The position numbers were made by a program, and so were the translations under genes. Of a stretch of DNA of 64,000 nucleotides, positions 1 to 8,671 are shown piece after piece. The DNA is from Oscillospiraceae bacterium. Lineage in GTDB: Bacteria > Bacillota > Clostridia > Oscillospirales > Oscillospiraceae. Each line of letters begins with the position of its first letter. The first letter of the stretch is position 1. The stretch is taken from contig JAETNP010000005.1 in NCBI GenBank assembly GCA_021768185.1, positions 23,366 through 87,365 of the forward strand, read 5' to 3'. The notes under the pieces were generated by a model, which saw only the letters and a program-made list of their open reading frames with translations, had not been told where the DNA came from and made no database searches.

Positions 1-1
1 G

Positions 2-1201
2 AAGCTGGGAGAGCTCAGCGATATGGTCTCCCAGTTCGAGGTGGTGGACGACTACACCCAGATCAACTACAAGGGACGCCCCGTGCGGGTGGCGACCCTG
101 ATGTACGCGGACCTCGTCAAGTGGTTCACCAACCGGGGTGACGGCCTGCCGGCCTATATCCTCATCGACATGGTGACCCAGAGTGTGGAGCTGGTGCGGC
201 TGGAGGAGGGCATCAAGTACACCAACGCCGAGCATTTCAGCCGCAACCTCTACCGGCATCTGCGCTTCCATTTCCCCACCTATATGTTCTCCACCCCTGT
301 GATGGAGGTCAACGAGGAGGGCGTACCCTATTGGATCTGTCCCCGGCTGGTAAAGACCATCGGCCTGTTCGGCGGGGTGGACGTGAGCGGGGCGGTGCTG
401 GTCAACGCCATTACCGGCGAATGCCAGTACTATGAGGAGGTCCCCTCCTGGGTGGACAATCTCTACTCCGCTTCGCTGATTATGCAGCAGTACGATTACT
501 ACGGCATGTACCACAACGGATTTTTCAACTCCATTTTCGGCCAGCGGGACGTGACCGTCACCACGGAGGGATACAACTATCTGGCCCTGGGGGACGACGT
601 GTGGGCCTACACCGGCATCACCTCCACCGGCGGGGACCAGTCCAACATCGGCTTCCTGCTGACCAACCAGCGGACCAAGGAGAGCAAATACTACTCCTGC
701 GCCGGGGCCACGGAGTATTCCGCCATGGCCTCCGCCAACGGCGAGCTGCAGAATCTGCGCTATCAGGCCACCTTCCCCCTGCTGCTGAACGTGGGGGGCC
801 AGCCCACCTACTTCATGGCCATGAAGGACGCCGCCGAGCTGGTGAAGAAGTATGCCATGGTCAACGTCCAGCAGTACCAGATCGTGTCTACCGGAGACAC
901 CGTGGCCCAGTGTGAGCAGAACTATCTGGCCATGCTCGGCCAGAACGGTTTGGTGGACGGGGATGTCGGCCTTTCCGGCACGGAGACGGCGGAGGGAGCC
1001 ATCGCCGAGATACGCTCCGCTGTACTGGACGGGAACACGGTGTATTTTATCCGGCTCGTCGGGAGCGACCTGTTCTACAGCATCAGCGCCGTGGACCAGC
1101 CTCTGGCGGTGATCCTCAACGACGGTGACCAGGTGACCGTCACCTACCGTCCCGGCGAGGGGAGCATTCTGGACGGCGTGGAGGTCGCGTTGAGGCCCTG
1201 A
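2..1201 (+). CDS. Unrecognised protein, 5'-truncated by window edge
   Basis: The frame is open from base 2 and runs 399 codons to TGA at 1199-1201, so the true start lies upstream. The first ATG in the window (23) is not preceded by a Shine-Dalgarno site and the codons before it read as coding (KLGELSD), so it is probably internal. The visible part is soluble-looking, rich in Tyr, Gly and Val, with no membrane segment. From memory it resembles the C-terminal domain of large, N-terminally membrane-anchored clostridial proteins of unknown function, but I cannot assign a family. Nothing ties it to the flagellar genes that follow: a convergent terminator and the minus-strand PilZ gene separate them. 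Confidence 0.75.
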   Translation, partial: KLGELSDMVSQFEVVDDYTQINYKGRPVRVATLMYADLVKWFTNRGDGLPAYILIDMVTQSVELVRLEEGIKYTNAEHFSRNLYRHLRFHFPTYMFSTPVMEVNEEGVPYWICPRLVKTIGLFGGVDVSGAVLVNAITGECQYYEEVPSWVDNLYSASLIMQQYDYYGMYHNGFFNSIFGQRDVTVTTEGYNYLALGDDVWAYTGITSTGGDQSNIGFLLTNQRTKESKYYSCAGATEYSAMASANGELQNLRYQATFPLLLNVGGQPTYFMAMKDAAELVKKYAMVNVQQYQIVSTGDTVAQCEQNYLAMLGQNGLVDGDVGLSGTETAEGAIAEIRSAVLDGNTVYFIRLVGSDLFYSISAVDQPLAVILNDGDQVTVTYRPGEGSILDGVEVALRP

Positions 1202-1278
1202 TTGAAAGGATGGCCGCTTCTCTTGACTGTTTCTGTGATCGGCGCAGCCCCATTGATAAGAGTTTTGCGCTTTTGCAG

Positions 1279-1314
1279 AAAAATCCGGCCCGGAGGCAAA
1301 CGCCTCCGGGCCGG
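1279..1314 (-). terminator. Intrinsic terminator of the PilZ gene
   Basis: A 13-bp GC-rich stem (1285-1297 with 1302-1314, loop AAAC) is followed on the minus strand by a run of five T (complement of 1279-1283). It lies 39 bp past the stop of the minus-strand PilZ gene. The plus-strand side lacks a T run, so it is mainly a minus-strand terminator. Confidence 0.85.
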
Positions 1315-1352
1315 GCTGCTGATTGGAGATTTTCGGGATTCGGCGCGGAACG

Positions 1353-1997
1353 CTATTCCTGCTTCCTCTGCTGTCTCTGCTGCTGGAAAATAAAACTCCG
1401 CAGAGCGGCCTCGTGCTTGGACAGCATATTGATAAACTTACAGCCGTAGCCGTAATGAAGCTGGTGATTGCTGCTGAGAGCGGCGTTCTCCCGGCGGAGG
1501 ATCTGGGCGCTGAGGGTCAAAGTCTCCCCGCCGATCTGGAAATCAAACCAGACCCGGCGTCCCTTATCCAGCGTCAGGGGGGCGCGCAGATACACGCCGC
1601 CGGCGCTGATGTTGACAATGGCGGCGGGTACGCCGGATTCCGGCACCCGGGAGACGTCCCCGGGCTGGTAGACGACGTGAAGCATGACGGTCATCTCCAG
1701 GGGAATCTTCACGTCCTGACGGCGCTGCTCCTGATTGAGCTGCTCCAGGATCTCGCACCGGAGGGAGCACAGCTCGCCCCCCGGCAGGGGCAGAGAGGCG
1801 GAGAGACGGCACCGGCAGGTGACCCGACCCAGCACGGGGTCGTAAAATACCACCCGGTAGAGAGAATTGGGCTTGTAGGCCGCGGCCCGGGGAATGACCA
1901 GCAGGACCTCGCCGGAGTGTCCTACGCTGACGCGGGCCTGGCAGATCAGAGCGCCCGTTTTCTCAATAATATCCGCTTTTTTGCATTTTTCAAACAT
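1353..1997 (-). CDS. PilZ-domain (YcgR-like) protein
   Basis: 214 residues from ATG 1997. An N-terminal YcgR-N-like beta-rich half (about 10-85) is followed by a C-terminal PilZ domain (about 91-200). The second PilZ signature, N/DxSxxG, is present as NISAGG (129-134). The first, RxxxR, reads RQDVK at about 93-97, so the second arginine is a lysine. YcgR/DgrA-type proteins bind cyclic di-GMP and slow the motor by contacting MotA or FliG; placement next to the flagellar cluster fits that role. A longer frame reaches 2168, but the promoter at 2064-2092 lies inside it, so transcription begins downstream of that start. The Shine-Dalgarno before ATG 1997 is a distant G run, so the start is probable rather than certain. 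Confidence 0.8.
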   Translation of the reverse strand: MFEKCKKADIIEKTGALICQARVSVGHSGEVLLVIPRAAAYKPNSLYRVVFYDPVLGRVTCRCRLSASLPLPGGELCSLRCEILEQLNQEQRRQDVKIPLEMTVMLHVVYQPGDVSRVPESGVPAAIVNISAGGVYLRAPLTLDKGRRVWFDFQIGGETLTLSAQILRRENAALSSNHQLHYGYGCKFINMLSKHEAALRSFIFQQQRQQRKQE

Positions 1998-2063
1998 AGG
2001 CAGATCAAATCCCCCATTATTCTGCGCGGGCGCCGGAGGGCACGCGCGGTATTTGTTCTCTCT

Positions 2064-2092
2064 ATTATATCGGAAACGGCGGCGGCTTGCAA
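2064..2092 (-). promoter_or_regulatory. Sigma-A promoter of the PilZ gene
   Basis: On the minus strand TTGCAA (2092-2087), a 17-bp spacer and a perfect TATAAT (2069-2064) form a near-consensus promoter. The expected transcript starts near 2057, about 60 nt before the PilZ ATG. The promoter also rules out the upstream in-frame starts of that gene. Confidence 0.85.
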
Positions 2093-2186
2093 TGGAATTT
2101 TGAAAAAACTTTTCCTTTTTTCGACGCGATGCCGGAAGGCGAATAGACGCGCCCCCAGGATTTTGCAAAAATTTTCTGCGCCTGCG

Positions 2187-2213
2187 TTATTTTTTCTGTT
2201 TCCAGACCGATAA
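2187..2213 (+). promoter_or_regulatory. Possible sigma-28 promoter for flgM
   Basis: ACCGATAA at 2206-2213 matches the sigma-28/sigma-D -10 consensus GCCGATAA at 7 of 8 positions. The element 15 bp upstream is TTAT rather than TAAA, so the -35 match is weak. It lies 83 bp before flgM, a gene usually under sigma-28 feedback control in this family. Confidence 0.4.
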
Positions 2214-2295
2214 AAATAATACAAAGACGTCTATGCCGGATGATGTGGCCTGTGGGCCGGCCCAGTCTGGCCGGCACGAAATTGGGAGGTCAACC

Positions 2296-2601
2296 ATGAT
2301 GAAAATTAAAGGGACTGAGGGCTACGCGCCCATTCAAACAGGCGCTGCCCGCCGTCTCTCAGACGCGGCCCGGACGGCGGCGCAGGACGGATACTATGAC
2401 CATTTCACGGTCTCCTCGCCCGCCGCGCAGGACCGCGGCAGCTTCCGGGAGATGGTGGCCAGCCTGTCCTACCAGGTGCGCACCTGCAACACCACCGGCA
2501 AAATTCAGGAGCTGCGCCGTCAGGTGAGCGCCGGGGAGTACCAGGTGAAGCCCCGGGAGACCGCCGCCAGGATGCTCCTTCTCATGGAGGAGGGCGAGTG
2601 A
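2296..2601 (+). CDS. flgM: FlgM, anti-sigma-28 factor
   Basis: 101 residues. FlgM binds FliA (sigma-28) and holds back late flagellar genes until the hook-basal body is complete and FlgM is exported. The C-terminal third (about 66-97: KIQELRRQVSAGEY then KPRETAARML) has the helical sigma-binding pattern of the family; the N-terminal half is polar and probably disordered, as usual. The ATG at 2296 is preceded by GGGAGG (2284-2289), better than in-frame codons further upstream. flgN follows with a one-base overlap (TGATG). The cognate FliA is encoded at 30965. The family call rests on C-terminal pattern, size and gene order, because FlgM is poorly conserved. Confidence 0.85.
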   Translation: MMKIKGTEGYAPIQTGAARRLSDAARTAAQDGYYDHFTVSSPAAQDRGSFREMVASLSYQVRTCNTTGKIQELRRQVSAGEYQVKPRETAARMLLLMEEGE

Positions 2602-3044
2602 TGGATATGGCGGTGTGGCAGGACTACCTGAAGCTGCTGGACAATCTGGGAGACACCCTGGATAAGCTGACGGAGATCGAGCGGACCAAGACAGCCGCCG
2701 TCGGCAGGGGCGACCTGGACGGCGTGGAAGCCAGCATGAAGCAGGAGCAGGTCATCAGCCTCTCCCTGCGGGGCATGGACCAGAAGCGGGAAAAAATGCT
2801 GGCTCAGCTGGGCCTCACCGGCGTCCCCCTGCGGGAGCTGGAGGAGCGGGGGCCCAGGGAGTCCCATATGGAGACCCGGCGGACGGTGGAGGCCCTCCGC
2901 CGGAAGTATGAGGTGTTCCAGTCCGCTTCCGAGGTGGCGCGGGATGCCCTGGAATGCAGCCTGCATACCATTGAGCAGGCCCAGAACGCCAAAGGTGCGC
3001 CGCTCCCGGAGGAGCGGCCCCGGCAGGCGGACTTCCGGGCCTGA
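2601..3044 (+). CDS. flgN: FlgN-family export chaperone
   Basis: 147 residues, almost wholly predicted alpha-helical with heptad-like segments, as expected for FlgN, the chaperone that keeps FlgK and FlgL soluble and delivers them to the export gate. Position between flgM and flgK is the conserved Firmicute order (yvyG in Bacillus). Start ATG 2601 overlaps the flgM stop, indicating translational coupling; a GTG at 2598 is an alternative. A C-terminal Pro/Arg-rich tail follows the helical part. Sequence conservation in this family is low, so order and structure carry most of the weight. Confidence 0.8.
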   Translation: MDMAVWQDYLKLLDNLGDTLDKLTEIERTKTAAVGRGDLDGVEASMKQEQVISLSLRGMDQKREKMLAQLGLTGVPLRELEERGPRESHMETRRTVEALRRKYEVFQSASEVARDALECSLHTIEQAQNAKGAPLPEERPRQADFRA

Positions 3045-3090
3045 GAGCGGACGGCAACATACGGATTCGAGATAAAGGAGAACCAGAAAC

Positions 3091-5451
3091 ATGGCTGTTA
3101 TCGGCACATTTGGTCAATTTACTACCGCACGCCTGGCGATCTATGCATCCCAGGCGTCGCTGAGCGTTACCGGCAATAATATTGCCAACATCAATACCGA
3201 GGGCTACACCCGTCAGCGGATGGATCTGGTGAGCCTCTACTCTGTGGGCCAGGGCAAATATGCCAACATTTTCAACACCAACGTTGGCTACGGTGTCCTC
3301 ACCCGGGGCGCCACCCAGCTGCGGGACCCCTATCTGGACATCCGCTACCGCAACGAGAACGCAAAGCTGGGGGCCAGCGATGAGAAGCTGGACTGCCTCA
3401 GTCAGATCAGCAGCATCCTGGACGAGGTTGGCAAGGGCACCGGAGACCTGGATGGCTACGGCGTCATCGAAGCCCAGCTGAGCCTGCTCAAGCAGGCCCT
3501 GGAAGACCGGGATCTCGTCGCAGGGTCCGAGGAGTACGACAACCTGGTCCGCTCCGCGGCCAGCGTGCTGTGTACGTATTTCAACAAGGCCGCCGACGAT
3601 CTGTCGGACATCCGGGAGAATAAGGTCAACGAGCTGCAGGAGTCCATCGCCGACGTCAACAAGCTGCTCACCGAGATCCGGGACCTGAACGTGCAGATCC
3701 GCACCCAGGGTATTTACGGTGAGAAGGCGCTGGAGCTCCGGGACGCCCGGAACCTGGCGCTGGATAAGCTCTCAGGTTACATGCACATCAATGTGGAGTA
3801 CTCCATGGAGCGCATCGACCAGTTTACCGAGGTGGAGAAGCTGACCGTCACCATCGCCAACAGCAGGGGCCCCGACGGGGAGCCCATCAAGCTGGTGGAC
3901 GGCATCTACGGCGGCCAGATCACCATGCCGGGGGCCATGCCGAAGGTGAACCCCGATGCCGACAGCAAGAAGATCGTGGACGCCATGAATGCCGCCCGGG
4001 AAGCAGCGGAGGCGGCCCGTCCGAAGGATGACGCATGGAAGGCTGCCCTCGAGGCCAAAATAACGGCGGCGCAGACGGCGGCGGAAAATGATTTGAAGGC
4101 GCAGAATCCTGCTGCGACGCAGGCTGAAATTGACGCTGTCCGGGCAAAGGCAAGAACGCAGGCCATAGCGGCGGCGGAAAAGGATCGCCAGGATGAGATT
4201 GACGCAGAAGTGGATGCGGCAAGACAGCAGGCGGAGGCTCAGTTTGGCAAATATCTGAAAGCGGATGGAACGGTAACCGATAAGCTGGAAGAGGCCGAAA
4301 TGTATCATAATTACGATTCGGAAGATCCCACCGATGAATCGAACCGCTATCTGCTCCAGGTGGAGCAGCTGGTGGACCGGCGGGGCCGGGTCATGAAGGA
4401 TAAGAACGAACCCAGCGGCGAGAGCCAGATCGTTACCCTGGGCGATACCACGCTCTGCGGCAAGGGCGACGATCTTGTGCGGGGCGACAGCGGCCCCGCG
4501 GGCAGCATCCAGGCGATCCGGGAGATGCTGACCCGGAAGGGCGAGTATTCCAGCCCGGATGACCAGAAGCTGGACCCCAACTGCACCAGCAAGCGCGGCC
4601 TCCCTTACTATCAGGCGGCGCTGGACAATCTGGCGCAGAAAATCGCGGGGGTATTCAACAAGGAGAACCAGCTGCCCGCCAATACGGTGTATCAGAATGA
4701 CGGGACGAATTTCCTGGACGCGGATGGGAATGTGCTTCAATATAACGGTGCACCGATCACCTTGGACATGGTGACGCAGATCGTTAAAGACGAGAATGGC
4801 GATCCGGTGCTGGATGATGACGGGAATCCTGTTCGTGAGCCGAAGACGGACGCTGAATCAGCCGCCTGCCTGAACATCCTCCGCCAGAACGCGGCGAAGG
4901 TGGACGGCTACGGCTACTACCAGGGCGGCGTCCTGTTCAGCAACCGGGGCGACAACGACGATCCCACCGGCATTACCGCCGCCAACATCTCCATCTCCGA
5001 TTCCTGGGATAATCACTCCGTTCGTATCCTTAATACCAAGGAGAAGAGCAAGGTGAGCGTGGATACCGGCGAAATGAGCCATACCACCGCCCGGGATAAC
5101 ATTACACATTTCCTGGCCCTCTATGATCTGAAGATGGACTACTACGCCCAGGACGCGCGGCAGGACGCTACGCTGAGCAAGCTCCCCGTCCATAAGGGCA
5201 CCTTCCAGGAGGTCTTCACGGCCATCTCGGGCACCCTGGCGGACGACACGGAGGCCACCATAGGCAAGGTGACGAGCTACAGTATTACAACGCTGGATCT
5301 GGAAAACAGCCGGCAGAGCGTCTCCGGCGTGGACCTCAACGATGAAGCTACCAGCATGATGCAGTTCAGCAAGTCCTACTCGGCGGCCTGCCGCCTGCTG
5401 ACCACCATCGACTCCATGCTGGATACGCTGATCAACGGTACTGCCCGCTGA
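3091..5451 (+). CDS. flgK: FlgK, hook-filament junction protein 1
   Basis: 786 residues, longer than the usual 450-650. The N-terminal D0/D1 signature (SLSVTGNNIANINTEGYTRQ, about 24-43) and the C-terminal helix (SVSGVDLNDEATSM onward) are typical of FlgK. A Shine-Dalgarno AAAGGAG lies just before ATG 3091. Between about residues 285 and 415 sits an Ala/Glu/Lys-rich, probably coiled-coil insert. Its bases are visibly richer in A/T and in GAA, AAT and AAG codons than the flanks; a second such patch covers about 4690-4860. Those parts map to the exposed outer domains. FlgK is exported with FlgN and forms the first junction ring on the hook. Confidence 0.95.
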   Translation: MAVIGTFGQFTTARLAIYASQASLSVTGNNIANINTEGYTRQRMDLVSLYSVGQGKYANIFNTNVGYGVLTRGATQLRDPYLDIRYRNENAKLGASDEKLDCLSQISSILDEVGKGTGDLDGYGVIEAQLSLLKQALEDRDLVAGSEEYDNLVRSAASVLCTYFNKAADDLSDIRENKVNELQESIADVNKLLTEIRDLNVQIRTQGIYGEKALELRDARNLALDKLSGYMHINVEYSMERIDQFTEVEKLTVTIANSRGPDGEPIKLVDGIYGGQITMPGAMPKVNPDADSKKIVDAMNAAREAAEAARPKDDAWKAALEAKITAAQTAAENDLKAQNPAATQAEIDAVRAKARTQAIAAAEKDRQDEIDAEVDAARQQAEAQFGKYLKADGTVTDKLEEAEMYHNYDSEDPTDESNRYLLQVEQLVDRRGRVMKDKNEPSGESQIVTLGDTTLCGKGDDLVRGDSGPAGSIQAIREMLTRKGEYSSPDDQKLDPNCTSKRGLPYYQAALDNLAQKIAGVFNKENQLPANTVYQNDGTNFLDADGNVLQYNGAPITLDMVTQIVKDENGDPVLDDDGNPVREPKTDAESAACLNILRQNAAKVDGYGYYQGGVLFSNRGDNDDPTGITAANISISDSWDNHSVRILNTKEKSKVSVDTGEMSHTTARDNITHFLALYDLKMDYYAQDARQDATLSKLPVHKGTFQEVFTAISGTLADDTEATIGKVTSYSITTLDLENSRQSVSGVDLNDEATSMMQFSKSYSAACRLLTTIDSMLDTLINGTAR

Positions 5452-5478
5452 TAGTCGGGAAAAGGAGGATATTTTACT

Positions 5479-7026
5479 ATGGGTATGCGCATTACTACCG
5501 GTATGGCAATGAATACATACCGCTATAACCTGCAGAATTCCACGTGGAACCTGACCAACTCCCGGAACAAGGTGCTCACCCACCGGAAGTTCACCAGCTT
5601 CGCGGAGGACCCCTCCTCCGCCATCCAGGCCTGGCGGGTGCGCCGTGCGATGATGAGTACGGAGAGCTATCAGAAGAATAACTCGGACACCTACACCCGC
5701 ATGAATATCGCCTGGGTAACCATGGGCACCATAAAGAACAAGATCGCGGACCCGGACGGCCGGATGTCGGATCTCTACGCCGCCAACGGCCCCACCGGCT
5801 CCGGCCGCCGGCCCCTGGGTCAGGTCATCAATGAAACAGCCGAGTCGGTCATTCAGGCGATGAACAGCGCCAAGTCCGGCGAGGACTTCATCTTTGCCGG
5901 CGACGATGAGCTCAACGCGCCCTTTACCTGGAACGCGGATCGGACGATCCTGTACTATCGGGGCGTGAATGTGAACGCGGGCGGCGTGAAGAGCCCTGCG
6001 GAGGCGCCCAAGTGGGCGCCGATGGATGCCAACGGCAAGGCGGCAGACAACCCTGACGATGCCGCGCTGGCCGAGGCGTTCCGGAAGAATATCCCGGCAG
6101 GCGAGACGGATGCCGACCGCCAGTGGGCGGACTATTATAAAGATACCACCGGAACGGCGACAAAGCCTACCAGTACGGCCCCGGATTGGGTGCCGAAGGA
6201 AGCGAACGGGGATGCCGTGGAAAACACTGACGCCAAATTGGCGCAGGCGTACAAGGACAGCCTGCCGGCGCAGGGCAGCGAGGAGTATACCCAGATGAGC
6301 AGCGCGGAGCGGGCGTGGGTCAACTACTACAAGGACGATCCTGCCGGTTCTCCAAAGCCGGATGACGCCGAACCGAAGTGGGCGGCCGGCGACAAGGATG
6401 ATTTTGGTGTTCCCATGGCGGTGAAGGATATTCTGGACAACCCGAACGCCACCGAGTATGACAAGGCATGGGCCGAGTATTACAAGGACCAGGGCGATGT
6501 CCAGAAGCTGAAGGATATGTCCGAGGAGGAGGCCAACATCGACCTGGGAATGGGCCTGCTGGAGGACGCCGATGGCAAGCTGGTCCCCGGCACCTACTTC
6601 AACCGGGCCCTCCCCGGCATCAACATGCTGGGCTTCGGCTTGGACAAGGACGGCGATCCCAACAACATCTGCATGATCCTGAAGCGGCTGGGTGAGATCT
6701 ACAGCGCCTGCGACGCAGATACCGGGGACTACGCCAGTCCTCAGGATGAAGAGGACGCCATGCGCCTTCTGAACAAGCTGAAGGACGGCGTAAGCTTCAT
6801 TACCGACCGGTATTCGGATATCGACGCCAAGGGGGCGTTCCTCCAGCAGAATGAGACCCGGCTGAAGATGCAGGGGGACTACCTTGCCGAGCAGCGGGCG
6901 GATCTGGAGGACGTGGATCTGGCGGACGCCATCACGGGGTTCTCCTGGGACTACTACTGCTACAGCGCGGCGCTGAAGGTGGGCACCCAGCTGCTCAGTC
7001 AGTCGCTGATTGATTACATGAGCTGA
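5479..7026 (+). CDS. flgL: FlgL, hook-filament junction protein 3
   Basis: 515 residues, against about 300 for Bacillus FlgL. The start MGMRITTGMAMNTYRYNLQ and the C-terminal helix (about 430-515) are flagellin/FlgL-type D0/D1 segments that form the second junction layer. Residues about 172-347 are an extra domain of degenerate repeats, each ending in an aromatic motif: WADYYKD (W216), WVNYYKD (W280) and WAEYYKD (W331). They are separated by Asp/Ala/Pro-rich stretches containing DANG or EANG. The insert lies in the surface-exposed middle of the protein. A Shine-Dalgarno AAAGGAGG precedes ATG 5479, which follows flgK by 27 bp. Confidence 0.92.
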   Translation: MGMRITTGMAMNTYRYNLQNSTWNLTNSRNKVLTHRKFTSFAEDPSSAIQAWRVRRAMMSTESYQKNNSDTYTRMNIAWVTMGTIKNKIADPDGRMSDLYAANGPTGSGRRPLGQVINETAESVIQAMNSAKSGEDFIFAGDDELNAPFTWNADRTILYYRGVNVNAGGVKSPAEAPKWAPMDANGKAADNPDDAALAEAFRKNIPAGETDADRQWADYYKDTTGTATKPTSTAPDWVPKEANGDAVENTDAKLAQAYKDSLPAQGSEEYTQMSSAERAWVNYYKDDPAGSPKPDDAEPKWAAGDKDDFGVPMAVKDILDNPNATEYDKAWAEYYKDQGDVQKLKDMSEEEANIDLGMGLLEDADGKLVPGTYFNRALPGINMLGFGLDKDGDPNNICMILKRLGEIYSACDADTGDYASPQDEEDAMRLLNKLKDGVSFITDRYSDIDAKGAFLQQNETRLKMQGDYLAEQRADLEDVDLADAITGFSWDYYCYSAALKVGTQLLSQSLIDYMS

Positions 7027-7103
7027 TCTTTTACTTTCCTGTTTATTGTGTGTTACGGCAAGGAAGCCGCTAAATTAGAGCAGAAGGGAGCGCGCACCGC
7101 ACA

Positions 7104-7709
7104 ATGAAACCGTTGATTGAGATTACGACCGTGCCCATTCAGATTGAAATGAAGACGACCAACGCCAAGTTGGAGTACGCCCGCGGCACGGTGGAAATGG
7201 AAATTTCCAGGGACAAGAAGGGGCTTCAGATCAAGAGCCGCCCCATCCGGCTGAACATTGACACCTTTGAAGCCCGCAACTCCATCACCCCCACCCTGGC
7301 CCGCAGCCAGGAGCAGAACGCCCAGAAGGGTATCCAGGCCTCCTATAAGGCCACGGCCACCTTCGCCCAGGAGGGCAACCTTATGATGAAGACCAAGCTG
7401 GGGGAGGAGGTCATTACCCAGCTCTCCCGGCAGTCCCTGCTGGAGGGCGTGCAGGATGTGGGGCTTCAGTTTTTGCCCAAGGTCGGTCCCGAAATCACCT
7501 GGGACCCGGCGGAGATGAACATCCGCTATGAGATGGATAAGCTGAACTTCGACTGGAAGATCGGAGGAGGCAGCTTCGAGTTCACCCCCGGCGACATCGA
7601 GCTGACGGTCACCCAGAGGCCGGAGGTCATCATCAAGTACATCGGCGGCCCCATCTACGTGCCGCCCTCCGCCGACCCCAACTACGAGCCGGTGGATGTG
7701 AAAGCGTAA
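7104..7709 (+). CDS. DUF6470 (YviE-like) protein
   Basis: 201 residues with the family's features: an N-terminal ITTVPIQIEMKTTNAKLEY, a central Ala/Gln-rich helical segment and a C-terminal beta region (WKIGGGSFEFTPGDIELTV). It matches YviE, the gene that sits between flgL and fliW in Bacillus subtilis. No biochemical function is established for YviE that I know of; conserved placement implies a flagellar role. It follows flgL by 77 bp with a Shine-Dalgarno (GAAGGGAG), so it belongs to the same operon. Confidence 0.85.
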   Translation: MKPLIEITTVPIQIEMKTTNAKLEYARGTVEMEISRDKKGLQIKSRPIRLNIDTFEARNSITPTLARSQEQNAQKGIQASYKATATFAQEGNLMMKTKLGEEVITQLSRQSLLEGVQDVGLQFLPKVGPEITWDPAEMNIRYEMDKLNFDWKIGGGSFEFTPGDIELTVTQRPEVIIKYIGGPIYVPPSADPNYEPVDVKA

Positions 7710-7724
7710 GCGGGAGGATCATAC

Positions 7725-8180
7725 GTGCTGCTGCAAACCAAGTATTTTGGCGAGGTGGACTGCGCCGGGGAGCACCTGTTCCGATTTGAGAAGGGACTTT
7801 TCGGCTTCGAGGAGGAGAAGGAGTTCTGCCTGATGCCCTTTGAGGGCAGCGAGGGGAGTCTGCTGTGCTTCCAGAGCGTGCGGACGCCCCAGCTGGCCTT
7901 CGTGGCCATGAACCCCTTTTCCCTGAAACCGGACTACGCCCCCGTGCTCACGGGGGAGGAGCTGCGGGAGCTGGGCGTGGAGCGCAGCGAGGAGCTGTGC
8001 TTCTACGTCCTGTGCGTGGTGCGCAGCCCGGTGGCGGACAGCACGGTGAACCTCCGCTGCCCCGTGGCCGTCAATGACCGGACCGGGAAGGCCATGCAGG
8101 TCATCCTGGAGTCGGAGGACTACCATATGCGCCACCTTCTCTCGGAATTCGGCGCCGGGAAGGGGGAGGGCCCATGCTGA
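7725..8180 (+). CDS. fliW: FliW, flagellar assembly factor and CsrA antagonist
   Basis: 151 residues, the usual size. Typical FliW features are the opening TKYFGEVD, the LFRFEKGLFGFEEEKEFCL segment and the C-terminal VAVNDRTGKAMQVIL. FliW binds CsrA allosterically and releases flagellin mRNA from repression; when flagellin accumulates it titrates FliW. The GTG start at 7725 follows GGGAGG, 15 bp after the DUF6470 stop. The csrA gene overlaps by 7 bp, so the antagonist and its target are translated together. The flagellin gene itself is not in the window. Confidence 0.95.
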   Translation: MLLQTKYFGEVDCAGEHLFRFEKGLFGFEEEKEFCLMPFEGSEGSLLCFQSVRTPQLAFVAMNPFSLKPDYAPVLTGEELRELGVERSEELCFYVLCVVRSPVADSTVNLRCPVAVNDRTGKAMQVILESEDYHMRHLLSEFGAGKGEGPC

Positions 8181-8410
8181 TCCTCCAGCGGAAGGCGGGG
8201 GAATCCCTGCTCATCGGAGACGAGATCGAGGTCTCGGTCCTCTCCGTGGACTCGGGGCGGGTCCGGCTGGCCATTGACGCCCCCAAGAGCGTCTCCATCC
8301 TGCGCAGCGAGCTGAAGACCGCGGCGGAGGTCAACCGGGAGGCCGCCGGCGAGGAGCTGCCGCCCCTGGCCCTGCTGGACGTCCTGCGGGACGCCGGCGG
8401 TCAGAAGTAA
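8174..8410 (+). CDS. csrA: CsrA, translational regulator
   Basis: 78 residues. The hallmark MLILQRKAGESLLIGDEIEV, followed by VLSVDSGRVRLAIDAPKSVSILR, is unambiguous CsrA. It is a dimeric RNA-binding protein that blocks ribosome binding at GGA motifs; in Firmicutes its main target is flagellin mRNA. The C-terminal extension (about 50-78) is the part that usually contacts FliW. The ATG overlaps fliW. A stable hairpin 35 bp downstream ends the flgM-csrA transcription unit. Confidence 0.97.
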   Translation: MLILQRKAGESLLIGDEIEVSVLSVDSGRVRLAIDAPKSVSILRSELKTAAEVNREAAGEELPPLALLDVLRDAGGQK

Positions 8411-8444
8411 GCGGAAGCGGGTTCTTCCATTGATATTGTCATAG

Positions 8445-8481
8445 AACGTCCACGGGCTTCATAGGATAGCCCGTGGACGTT
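8445..8481 (+). terminator. Hairpin terminator after csrA
   Basis: A perfect 14-bp stem (8445-8458 with 8468-8481) and 9-nt loop lie 35 bp after the csrA stop. The T tract is short (the stem ends in TT, then TGCTG), so termination may be partial. It separates the flgM-csrA unit from the flgB promoter. Confidence 0.7.
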
Positions 8482-8636
8482 TGCTGTCTGCAGGAAACGG
8501 CGCTCCTTCCGGAGGGGGAATCTTTCCCAGAATTTTACTTTTTTGTAGAAATTGGCAGATTTATTGGAAATACATCAAAACTCTGCTGCAGAAGACGACA
8601 GGTTCTGGATAGATTCGACAATTTTTGATTTTTATC

Positions 8637-8665
8637 TTGCTTCTGGGAAGAAAATATAGTATACT
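8637..8665 (+). promoter_or_regulatory. Sigma-A promoter of the flgB operon
   Basis: TTGCTT (8637-8642), a 17-bp spacer and TATACT (8660-8665) form a good vegetative promoter. The region upstream (8520-8640) is AT-rich, which may act as an UP-type element. It is the only clear promoter I see before the 28-kb run of early flagellar genes, so those genes appear to be under sigma-A, with fliA near the distal end. Confidence 0.8.
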
Positions 8666-8671
8666 TAGCGT

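Noticed and set aside
1353..2168. Longer 271-codon start for the PilZ gene
   Set aside because: The clear sigma-A promoter at 2064-2092 lies inside that extension, so it would not be transcribed.
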